Shown here piece after piece: positions 1 through 5,134 of a stretch of 5,134 bases of DNA; position 1 is the first letter of the stretch, and every line of letters begins with the position of its first letter. The notes under the pieces were generated by a model. That model made no database searches. It was given only the letters and a program-made list of their open reading frames with translations, and was not told where the DNA came from. The stretch is from Candidatus Cloacimonadota bacterium. Lineage in GTDB: Bacteria; Cloacimonadota; Cloacimonadia; Cloacimonadales; Cloacimonadaceae. Location of the stretch: assembly GCA_016875595.1 (NCBI GenBank), contig VGPI01000148.1, positions 1 through 5,134 of the forward strand, read 5' to 3'. The position numbers and the translations under genes are program-made.

Positions 1-809
1 AATGCCCGCTTGCGTCTTCGGTGGAGTTCCGAGACGAATGGAACCACGACCTTTTCCACGGAATCGTGGAAGCGGTGGATATCTTCGGGAGTATAGGAGA
101 ATCTGCCTTTCTCACGGTGCATATAGTCACGGTAATTGGCAAATCCGGCATTGTGAGCGATCCGGATACGCAGGGCTTTGAGTTCGTCAAAGAGCGAGTC
201 CAGCTTTTCCCGGGCAGAGGACAGGAGTTTAAAGCGCAAACGCCAGGCACCTTCCCGCTTCGGACGGTCGGGATCTTTGAGGATGGCATTGAGTTGTGCC
301 AGAGTGCAATCCTTGCCGTCATATTCAGCACTCAATCCGCCAATGATAGCGCCATATTTATTGGCGAGTTCGGATTCCTGCACCTTGAGCGGCGTGTTTT
401 CCTCGCGGAAGAGCTCAATGTTGTTGGCGATCATCTTCTCCAGATGCGCATACCTGGCAGGGTCGAGATCCGTGCGGCAAGGGCTGTCGTAAAAGAGCTT
501 TTCCAGATCGAATCGGCAGGAATCCGTAGCGGCATAAACCTTGCCGTAGAACTCATTATAAGCGTCGGCATAGGACTCATCATCGGCATGGACTGTCATG
601 CGCACATAGCGCCAGGACAGCTCATCGGCAAGAGCTTTGTGCAGTTCTGCCGCCTCCTCCATGATCGCCAGCAGTTCATCGACAGACCCGGCTTGGCGGC
701 TGATAAGGTTCTGGTAGCGTTGTGCTACAGTATCACAATCGGTTACATCAAAGTCCTCCGGCAGATACCGGTAGGGGATGGGGTTCAGTTTTGCATCGGT
801 AACTTTCAT
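1..809 (-). CDS. pepF: M3-family oligoendopeptidase (PepF-like), N-terminal part, runs off the left edge
   Basis: Zinc metallopeptidases of family M3 (oligoendopeptidase F group) cleave short peptides in the cytoplasm. Only the first 269 residues are here. My translation of the minus strand is open from the ATG at 809-807 to the window edge. Family-like features are the opening with PRY/PEDFDVTD style residues (about 12-24), a helical N-terminal lobe with LADELSWRYVRMT (60-72), and FANYRDYMHREKGRFSYTPED near 223-243, which strongly resembles the 'NYRDY' stretch ahead of the catalytic domain. The HEXXH zinc site lies further downstream, outside the window, so activity cannot be judged. Full proteins are usually about 560-600 residues. 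The ATG overlaps the stop of the GerW-like gene (ATGA, 806-809), and an AAGGA lies 9 bases upstream (819-823 on the plus strand), so the start is well supported. The symbol is a family-level label; strict orthology is not shown. Confidence 0.88.
   Translation of the reverse strand, partial: MKVTDAKLNPIPYRYLPEDFDVTDCDTVAQRYQNLISRQAGSVDELLAIMEEAAELHKALADELSWRYVRMTVHADDESYADAYNEFYGKVYAATDSCRFDLEKLFYDSPCRTDLDPARYAHLEKMIANNIELFREENTPLKVQESELANKYGAIIGGLSAEYDGKDCTLAQLNAILKDPDRPKREGAWRLRFKLLSSAREKLDSLFDELKALRIRIAHNAGFANYRDYMHREKGRFSYTPEDIHRFHDSVEKVVVPFVSELHRRRKRA
806..809 (-). other. ATGA stop/start overlap coupling GerW-like and peptidase genes
   Basis: On the minus strand, the TGA of the GerW-like gene (806-808) and the ATG of the peptidase (807-809) share bases. 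Such overlaps usually mean translational coupling and a single transcript. Confidence 0.85.
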
Positions 810-1231
810 TTAATCTTTTCCTTACGTTGTTTTTTGGGTTTGGAGAGCCGCCAAACCAGCAAGCTGACAATGCCGATGACCTTGACCACATCTGAGAAGG
901 CGATCACAGGATGAAACCTGACCTTGTCGCCTTTGATGGCATAGATGCCCAGCGGTTCGGTCTTCAGTCCACCGCCGCCACCACCACCTTCGCCTTCGCT
1001 TCCCCCGGCAGAGCGGGAGGGCTCGTCCGGGTTGCCTTCTGCGGTTGGTTCCTCTTTCTTGACCGGCTTGCTGCCGCCTTTTCCACCACCACCGCCAAGA
1101 CCAAAAGAGATCCGGGCGACGGGGATGACGGTCATATCACCTACCTGGGTGGGCTGTCCGAATGCCATTTCGACGCCGGTATGCGCTTTGATCAGGGATT
1201 TGATCTGCTCTAATATCTTCAGGAACATCAT
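806..1231 (-). CDS. GerW/YtfJ-family protein (named for spore germination)
   Basis: This 141-residue protein fits the GerW (YtfJ) family. Residues 15-45 carry the family's pattern: a target-like helix, then VGDMTVIPVARISFGLG, followed by a glycine run (46-53). A charged linker rich in Glu, Pro and Ser (55-80) leads to a second glycine run (82-88), then the conserved core LKTEPLGIYAIKGDKVRFHPV (89-109). A hydrophobic stretch (about 112-128) and a very basic tail end the protein, suggesting membrane association at the C-terminus. In Bacillus the family is needed for spore germination, but homologues are widespread in bacteria that make no spores, so the name should not be taken as evidence of sporulation. 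AGGAGG at 1237-1242 lies 5 bases before the first ATG and 8 before a second, in-frame ATG at 1228; either Met could be used. The stop overlaps the peptidase start, and the gap to the upstream gene is only 25 bases, which supports an operon. Confidence 0.85.
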   Translation of the reverse strand: MMFLKILEQIKSLIKAHTGVEMAFGQPTQVGDMTVIPVARISFGLGGGGGKGGSKPVKKEEPTAEGNPDEPSRSAGGSEGEGGGGGGGLKTEPLGIYAIKGDKVRFHPVIAFSDVVKVIGIVSLLVWRLSKPKKQRKEKIK

Positions 1232-1236
1232 GTTAT

Positions 1237-1242
1237 CCTCCT
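1237..1242 (-). promoter_or_regulatory. Ribosome binding site (AGGAGG) of the GerW-like gene
   Basis: The minus strand reads TTAGGAGGATAAC before two adjacent ATG codons. The spacing is 5 bases to the first and 8 to the second; the second gives the more usual distance. Confidence 0.7.
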
Positions 1243-1256
1243 AATAACGTAGTAGT

Positions 1257-1502
1257 TTAATGCAATTCGATGCTATTGCCTGGCTGCATGATCAGGCCGG
1301 TCTTGCCGATGGCATCCAGGCGGGTTTTGAAGTCCTCGGGATCCGCAGCGATCACTGGGAAAGTATTGTAGTGCATGGGGATAGTGATGCGGGGACTGAC
1401 CAGTTCGACGGCTTGGACAGCATCCTCAATACCCATGGTAAAATTGTCGCCGATAGGGACGAGGAAATAGTCGATAGGCGTGGTCTCGCCAATCAGTTTC
1501 AT
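1257..1502 (-). CDS. UPF0173-type metallo-hydrolase, C-terminal fragment only
   Basis: These 81 residues closely match the C-terminal third of UPF0173 metal-dependent hydrolases (YtkL-like, metallo-beta-lactamase fold), which are usually about 210-230 residues long. Recognisable pieces are PIGDNFTMGIEDA (16-28) and IPMHYNTFPVI (41-51) with the last metal-ligand-type histidine, H44. The first part of the fold, with the HxHxDH-type motif and the following metal-binding Asp, is absent. The sequence upstream of the start holds no remnant of it: the 77 bases before the ATG show no similarity that I can see, and the next gene begins beyond them. The fragment starts exactly at the Met of the 'MKLIGE' segment and is preceded by GGAGGAG (1506-1512 on the plus strand), so it may be expressed. 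It should lack hydrolase activity alone. It could be a decaying relic, a standalone small protein, or the result of a deletion or misassembly. The family call is firm; function is unknown. Confidence 0.8.
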   Translation of the reverse strand: MKLIGETTPIDYFLVPIGDNFTMGIEDAVQAVELVSPRITIPMHYNTFPVIAADPEDFKTRLDAIGKTGLIMQPGNSIELH

Positions 1503-1505
1503 TGT

Positions 1506-1512
1506 CTCCTCC
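1506..1512 (-). promoter_or_regulatory. Ribosome binding site (GGAGGAG) of the UPF0173 fragment
   Basis: The minus strand reads GGGGAGGAGACA immediately before the ATG at 1502-1500, with 5 bases between GGAGG and the start codon. This decides the start and argues that the truncated gene is still translated. The same leader, with one gap and one mismatch, precedes the first gene of the cluster. Confidence 0.7.
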
Positions 1513-1579
1513 CCGGTTTATGATAACTCCCACTGTGTGGTCTGAGTCCACGATAACCAGAAAAACGGGAGCCCTCAGT

Positions 1580-1990
1580 TTACCAGTCGATAACTATTGC
1601 TTCCATTTCACCGGGCTTGAGGTATAGCACTTGTTGGATTTGCATCTCGAAGAGGCGATAGCCCTCATCCGCCGGATCAGACCAGTAATGGTAAATGTAA
1701 GTGGCATGATCGGCAATGGTCTTTTTCATGGCGTTGTCCGTGATCTTGCCCAAGGTGCCGGCGGCTCTGATGTAGCCGGTGTTGGTCTCGGTCTTCAGCA
1801 GATAGCAAAACTCTACGCGGGGATTGGCATCGATCTGGGCGCATTTGTTGTCGGCAGCTCCGGTGGCAAAGAAAAAGCGCCCCTCATAACAGATCAGAGT
1901 CATCGGGCGCAGGCGGGGTTGTCCCTGATCGCAGGTGGCTAGGTCCACCATCTGGGTGGGTTGAAAGTGGCTCATTATCTCTTGTCTCAT
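1580..1990 (-). CDS. Pyridoxamine 5'-phosphate oxidase-like FMN-binding split-barrel protein
   Basis: This 136-residue protein has the pattern of the small split-barrel flavin-binding proteins (PNPOx-like, general-stress-protein-26 type). The core reads LATCDQGQPRLRPM (17-30), GRFFFATGAADNKCAQI (37-53), then NPRVEFCYL (56-64) and a GTLGKI turn (78-83), all typical of beta-strands around a flavin or related cofactor site. Members bind FMN, F420 or heme; the substrate here cannot be told, and it need not make pyridoxal phosphate. It is the first gene of the minus-strand cluster. The start is the ATG at 1990-1988, behind GGAGGAG at 1993-1999 (4 bases between GGAGG and ATG); a later in-frame Met (residue 6) is 19 bases from that site and less likely. 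The following gene begins 77 bases downstream. No membrane segment or signal peptide is visible, so it is probably cytoplasmic. Confidence 0.85.
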   Translation of the reverse strand: MRQEIMSHFQPTQMVDLATCDQGQPRLRPMTLICYEGRFFFATGAADNKCAQIDANPRVEFCYLLKTETNTGYIRAAGTLGKITDNAMKKTIADHATYIYHYWSDPADEGYRLFEMQIQQVLYLKPGEMEAIVIDW

Positions 1991-1992
1991 AT

Positions 1993-1999
1993 CTCCTCC
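1993..1999 (-). promoter_or_regulatory. Ribosome binding site (GGAGGAG) of the split-barrel gene
   Basis: The minus strand reads CCGGGAGGAGAT just before the ATG at 1990-1988. The spacing is short but workable, and it favours this start over the Met five codons later. Confidence 0.65.
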
Positions 2000-2036
2000 C
2001 GGTTAATGAGTGTCGTTGTAGTCATCTTCATTACAG

Positions 2037-2051
2037 ACAAGTGCTGCTTGT
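2037..2051. repeat. Short inverted repeat (ACAAG-N5-CTTGT) upstream of the cluster
   Basis: Bases 2037-2041 (ACAAG) and 2047-2051 (CTTGT) form a perfect 5-base inverted repeat around a 5-base centre. It sits 46 bases upstream of the first start codon of the leftward cluster, where an operator or a leader hairpin could be. It is short enough to arise by chance. Confidence 0.3.
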
Positions 2052-2568
2052 GTAACAGAGTCAAAGGGTCTATACGATCCCATGACGTTGACTGGAAACA
2101 AATCTCTGGAAGGGCGCTTTTTTGTAAACCTTTTTCCCTTGCTTTAGGATAAAGTGGTCATTACGGGATGAGCGGACAATGAAGGGATGAAGTACGGCCA
2201 GTGTCCCATTATCATCCAGGGTGCAAGGCAGGCAGCAACAAGTGAGAGTCAGTTAAGACCCCCTGAGTTGCTTAGTATTAGCTTCCAGGATGTACAAACA
2301 GAATCTACAAGAAAGAAGACACAACATTATTCCAGTTGCCCGGGAATGAGGGATGCGTTCTATTCTCTCTGTAGTTTTATCCAACCCTATCCTTCTTGAG
2401 CGTTCCATGGAGAATCCCACACCCAAGTTTATGACATGGGAAACTGGTTTTGAGAAATCAGATGTGGTAATGAAAAGCCACTATTTTCCTTCTAATGGTT
2501 AGTATCAACAAAGTAATGGAACGTAATTTGCATCTTTTCTTGGTCTAAAGACGGGATAGGTTGGAAAG

Positions 2569-4608
2569 ATGGTTGAAACTATGAAGATCTTCAATACTGC
2601 CAATAAATCAAGGCTCTTCGGCGCCTTTGCAGTGGCATTGCTTCTTGTTCCGGTAATATTGTCCGGACAGATATGGCTGGAAGGGACCAATACCCTTATT
2701 TTGAATGGGATCCGGTTGGAGATCGATCCAACGGTTCAAATTCGCCATGCCCAGAGTGTTTACGAAACCCTTAGCTTCTCCAAGACAGTAACATCATGGG
2801 CAGATAGTTGCCATATTTCATTTCATAACAACAAACTGCAGCTTGATGTTTCCATCAGTCCCAAATTGGGTTATGGAGTAACAACCAAACAGCTCAAAGT
2901 CAAAAGCACCTACTATGAAGCTCTGAATGTTCGGGATATAATACTTACCCTTGGATTTCCAGCTAATCCTGGGGTTAATGTCCTGCGGGGACCAAGTGCT
3001 ATTTTTACTAACAATCCCAGCAAAAACATTAACACCTGTCCCTATACGGACAGGATTGTAGAGTATCGAGATGGGATGGAGTCATTTTGGATTGCCGGTT
3101 CTGGGTATGATGGCTGCGAAAACATCCGGTGGCTCAGAGACAGAAGCATATCCCTCTATGACCATACTTTGCACTTTTCCCGCAGATTTGATAATGTGGC
3201 TCAAGTGTTCAACTATCTGACCGATACCCTGGTCCGGATGCCGGGAACCAGCGATGAGTGGTCTTTCCTGATCTTCGAAGAGCGGCCTCCCATCCTGAAG
3301 ATAAATCGGTGGCTGGGACATAAAAAAGCTGCCTTGGTCTTTACCAATGACGCCGACAGCGAAACCGATGCCAAAGTTCGGGCTGTATATTTTGGCAGCA
3401 ACAATCCCAATAGCCCAAAATATCTGACTACAGGTTTGATAGCAAACAATCTACCTGTCACTCATACCGTCTTTGGGGTGAATGTTTCTGCCATGAGTGG
3501 TCTCTGGGATGAGTTAAGAAGCTATGGAAACACTATTGGTTATCACACATATACTGCAGAAACCGATCTCGAGGCTGTTACTTTCAATAACCTGATCTAT
3601 CAGATGGTTGATTTCAATGTTCGGTGTTGGATTGACCATTCCTGGGGCTTGAACTATGAAACTCTCTGTCATCAGGGATGGGATCCGACTTCGCCATATT
3701 ATATCCTGCCGACTCTGAATGCATCGGGAATTGACTATTTTTGGGTTGGAGACAACGTAAACACCAATCCCTTCAACGCTTTCAGCGAGCCCTGGCGGCT
3801 GCCACATCGCCTTTGGGAATATGATGGTCTCGAACGGAAAATCTGGTTCTATGGCAGAACGAAGATGGAGGGCTGGGAATATTATAACCATGCTTATTGG
3901 GTTGATATGAAACGCAACCTTACTCCGGAGAACCTTGATCGACTACTCGAAGAAAATGGACTATGCATTGTCTATACCCACTTTTCATTTAATGAGACGG
4001 CAGCTATAGGTTCTTTCTATCATTATCCCCAACCGGAAGTTTGTGAAATCAAGGACGAGGCAAACGCCTGCTTTGAAATGGTTAATTCGTATCAGGTTAA
4101 CAGGGGTTTATGGGTAGCGACGCTGGAGGATGTTTTTGACCGGATGCTGGCTATTGAGGAAGTTAAGATCACTTCTGCTGAGAAGCTGATCCGCAATGGT
4201 GGATGGCAGGTCTCATTGGCAAATCAATCCAACCTTCCAGTGTTGCAGCTTCTACTGAGTAATCATAATCAGGAGATTGTTATTCAGCAGCTATCCGAAA
4301 ACAGCGAAACTATTGTATTCCTGGATGGATATCCTACCAATCCGCCACCAATAGATCAAACACTCGATTTTTTCACTTTTGTCCAAGCCGGAACCCTGGT
4401 GGTCAAACCCAAAAATGATCAATCCTTTGACGAAATTAAAATGAGCATTTATAATATCCGAGGTCAGAAAATTGATGCAGTTGAGAGAAATGACAACCCT
4501 CAAGCAGTATTTATCCCTATCCACCAGTATGCCTCAGGAGTTTATCTGTTAAGTGTAGAGGTCGGAACTGGTCAGCAGAAAACCGTGAAGTTCACGGTAG
4601 TGAAGTAA
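2569..4608 (+). CDS. Exported protein with polysaccharide-deacetylase-like region and T9SS-type C-terminal sorting domain
   Basis: This 679-residue protein begins with a signal peptide: basic start (K6, K13, R15), hydrophobic core (about 17-31), probable cut near SGQ (32-34). Residues 35-250 form a domain I do not recognise. Residues 252-530 look NodB-like: AALVFTNDAD (254-263) in the place of the TFDDG strand, IGYHTYTAETD (323-333) in the place of the HxxxH motif, then WIDHSWG (354-360) with D356 and H357, CIVYTHFSF (466-474), and LWVATLEDVFDRM (514-526), a typical closing segment. The second His of HxxxH is Ala330, so chemistry may differ or be lost. Residues about 612-679 resemble a T9SS type A sorting domain (SIYNIRGQKI, ASGVYLLSVEVG, VKFTVVK), implying secretion or surface anchoring. 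Eight cysteines fit an exported protein. The start is uncertain: ATG 2569 has only weak upstream AGG/GGAAAG, and the in-frame ATG at 2581 gives an equally good signal peptide. The deacetylase link is moderate; export is firm. Confidence 0.72.
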   Translation: MVETMKIFNTANKSRLFGAFAVALLLVPVILSGQIWLEGTNTLILNGIRLEIDPTVQIRHAQSVYETLSFSKTVTSWADSCHISFHNNKLQLDVSISPKLGYGVTTKQLKVKSTYYEALNVRDIILTLGFPANPGVNVLRGPSAIFTNNPSKNINTCPYTDRIVEYRDGMESFWIAGSGYDGCENIRWLRDRSISLYDHTLHFSRRFDNVAQVFNYLTDTLVRMPGTSDEWSFLIFEERPPILKINRWLGHKKAALVFTNDADSETDAKVRAVYFGSNNPNSPKYLTTGLIANNLPVTHTVFGVNVSAMSGLWDELRSYGNTIGYHTYTAETDLEAVTFNNLIYQMVDFNVRCWIDHSWGLNYETLCHQGWDPTSPYYILPTLNASGIDYFWVGDNVNTNPFNAFSEPWRLPHRLWEYDGLERKIWFYGRTKMEGWEYYNHAYWVDMKRNLTPENLDRLLEENGLCIVYTHFSFNETAAIGSFYHYPQPEVCEIKDEANACFEMVNSYQVNRGLWVATLEDVFDRMLAIEEVKITSAEKLIRNGGWQVSLANQSNLPVLQLLLSNHNQEIVIQQLSENSETIVFLDGYPTNPPPIDQTLDFFTFVQAGTLVVKPKNDQSFDEIKMSIYNIRGQKIDAVERNDNPQAVFIPIHQYASGVYLLSVEVGTGQQKTVKFTVVK

Positions 4609-4634
4609 AAGAAAAACCTGTAACAGCAAACCAG

Positions 4635-4871
4635 CGCTTATGTCGATCTTGTGATATACTGTTATGTCATTACAACTATCGTGTCTATTGTCCACAGGCA
4701 TGAAAACGGCTCAGTTTTCACAATTTCAGGTATCGGTGTTGGAATAGCAGATTTCACTGACCCTTTATAGCAGCAATAAGGGCGATTTATGCCTTCGAGA
4801 GCATTACATACAAACCGTTCAAAGTAAAATGCAAAGTTCGCTTATGAATATCCGGAACAGCTACGCTTATG
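4635..4871 (+). repeat. Three copies of the 8-base word CGCTTATG
   Basis: Exact copies lie at 4635-4642, 4839-4846 and 4864-4871. A one-mismatch copy on the opposite strand (CATAAACG) lies at 4927-4934. Flanks are only loosely alike, so this is not a long repeat unit. The copies could be protein-binding sites or chance. Confidence 0.35.
4701..4720. repeat. Inverted repeat TGAAAAC-N6-GTTTTCA
   Basis: A perfect 7-base stem with a 6-base loop lies 93 bases after the stop of the secreted-protein gene. The stem is A+T-rich and no T run follows, so it is a poor intrinsic terminator; it could slow RNA decay from the 3' end. Confidence 0.35.
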
Positions 4872-4919
4872 CAACGGATCACCGATGCCGATGACATTCG
4901 GTTACTCGGACAAAGTTCG
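4832..4919 (+). repeat. Direct repeat CAAAGTTCG
   Basis: Two exact 9-base copies lie at 4832-4840 and 4911-4919. The first runs directly into a CGCTTATG copy; the second is followed within 16 bases by an inverted near-copy of that word (4927-4934), so the two segments share elements in different orientation. Confidence 0.35.
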
Positions 4920-5134
4920 TCTGTAGCATAAACGAAGCTGGTCAGTACGTTACACTTTGGTATTGTAAGCCGTGAACAGTCGGGTAGATATAGCCCAGAC
5001 TGATCGGTTACACCTCATGCCCGGATTTTTCAACGGTCTTTGGGATTATATTCATCACTCAGTCAATCAGGAAGTATGATGTTCTTGCCCGTTTTCCCTC
5101 TGATTGAGATCCGTTCGGATGTGCTAACCTTCCC

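Larger units (their letters stand above)
1991..2568. other. Divergent intergenic region, no supportable gene
   Basis: This stretch of 578 bases separates the leftward cluster from the rightward secreted-protein gene and should hold promoters for both. The open frames in it (for example 1961-2152 and 2187-2399, plus strand) have no ribosome binding site, no recognisable domain, and an amino-acid make-up typical of chance reading. I found no strong promoter. The best weak candidates are TTGACT without a well-spaced -10 (minus strand, about 2059-2064) and TAATTTG at 2524-2530 (plus strand), which resembles a shortened Bacteroidota-type -7 element. A 7-base direct repeat GGGATGA lies at 2165-2171 and 2184-2190. 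The region becomes A+T-rich towards its right end. Confidence 0.6.
4609..5134. other. Region after the secreted-protein gene with no supportable gene
   Basis: These 526 bases are interrupted by stops in the frames I read by eye. The longest readable pieces, such as one around 4990-5070 on the plus strand, lack a start with a ribosome binding site and match no family I know. I see no tRNA T-loop signature, no conserved RNase P or tmRNA segment, and no G+C-rich hairpin followed by a T run that would end the upstream transcript. Several short repeats cluster here (listed separately). It may be decayed coding sequence, a regulatory leader for a gene beyond the right edge, or a structured RNA. Confidence 0.55.

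Noticed and set aside
21..914. A 297-codon open frame on the plus strand
   Set aside because: It lies opposite the M3 peptidase and GerW-like genes, whose minus-strand translations match known families. The plus-strand product matches nothing and is a mirror of codon bias in the real genes.
945..1244. Plus-strand frame with a proline run
   Set aside because: The proline run is the reverse of the glycine-coding run in the GerW-like gene; no ribosome binding site and no family match.
1503..1579. Possible hairpin GTGG-ACTCAGA-CCAC and the GGGCTCCCGTTTTT stretch between the split-barrel and UPF0173 genes
   Set aside because: The stem is only four bases with a mismatch, and the T run is not preceded by a proper stem, so neither a terminator nor an attenuator can be supported.
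1631..1942. Plus-strand frame of 103 codons
   Set aside because: It is antisense to the split-barrel protein, which has clear family motifs and a ribosome binding site.
2187..2399. Small plus-strand frame of 70 codons in the divergent region
   Set aside because: No ribosome binding site, no recognisable motif, and a composition typical of untranslated sequence.
2524..2530. TAATTTG as a Bacteroidota-type -7 promoter element for the secreted-protein gene
   Set aside because: It is one base short of TAnnTTTG, and no TTTG-like -33 element is at the expected distance, so I did not list it as a promoter.
3514..3891. Minus-strand frames inside the secreted-protein gene (also 3082-3321, 3213-3461, 4291-4524)
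   Set aside because: All lie within the well-supported 679-codon plus-strand gene and have no starts or motifs of their own.
4761..4782. CCCTT-N12-AAGGG as a terminator
   Set aside because: Five-base stem with a long loop, no T run after it, and more than 150 bases from the stop codon.
1..5134. CRISPR array, tRNA, rRNA or insertion sequence
   Set aside because: No regularly spaced repeats of 25-40 bases, no tRNA T-loop pattern in the gene-free stretches, no rRNA-like segment, and no transposase frame or terminal inverted repeats were seen.

Overview
The window suggests a bacterium of the FCB superphylum outside the Bacteroidota proper; Cloacimonadota is my best guess. Two observations support this. 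The large gene on the right ends in a C-terminal domain that looks like a type IX secretion (T9SS / Por) sorting domain. All four genes on the left start behind purine-rich Shine-Dalgarno sequences (three contain AGGAGG or GGAGGAG), which Bacteroidota generally lack. The assignment is an inference and has not been tested by any search.

Layout. On the minus strand, reading from about 1990 down to the left edge, there is a compact co-directional cluster: a small FMN-binding split-barrel protein of the pyridoxamine 5'-phosphate oxidase-like family (1580-1990), an 81-residue protein matching only the C-terminal third of UPF0173 metallo-beta-lactamase-fold hydrolases (1257-1502), a GerW/YtfJ-family protein (806-1231), and the N-terminal 269 residues of an M3-family oligoendopeptidase (809 to the left edge, incomplete). 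The last two genes overlap by ATGA and are probably translationally coupled. Positions 1991-2568 are a divergent intergenic region with no convincing gene. On the plus strand, 2569-4608 encodes a 679-residue exported protein with a signal peptide, an unrecognised N-terminal domain, a polysaccharide-deacetylase-like (NodB-like) middle part with non-standard motifs, and the T9SS-like C-terminus. Positions 4609-5134 carry no supportable gene but contain clustered short repeats.

How the genes work together. The minus-strand cluster looks like a housekeeping transcription unit of loosely related functions (flavin/F420-type binding, peptide turnover, and GerW, whose molecular role is unclear). I see no pathway that joins them. 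The plus-strand gene stands alone and probably acts on or near the cell surface, possibly on polysaccharide. Base composition falls from G+C-rich on the left to A+T-richer from about 2000 onward. No RNA gene, CRISPR array, insertion sequence or clear intrinsic terminator was found. I did not find an obvious new system; the strongest oddities are the 'headless' UPF0173 gene with its own ribosome binding site and the degenerate deacetylase motifs in the secreted protein.
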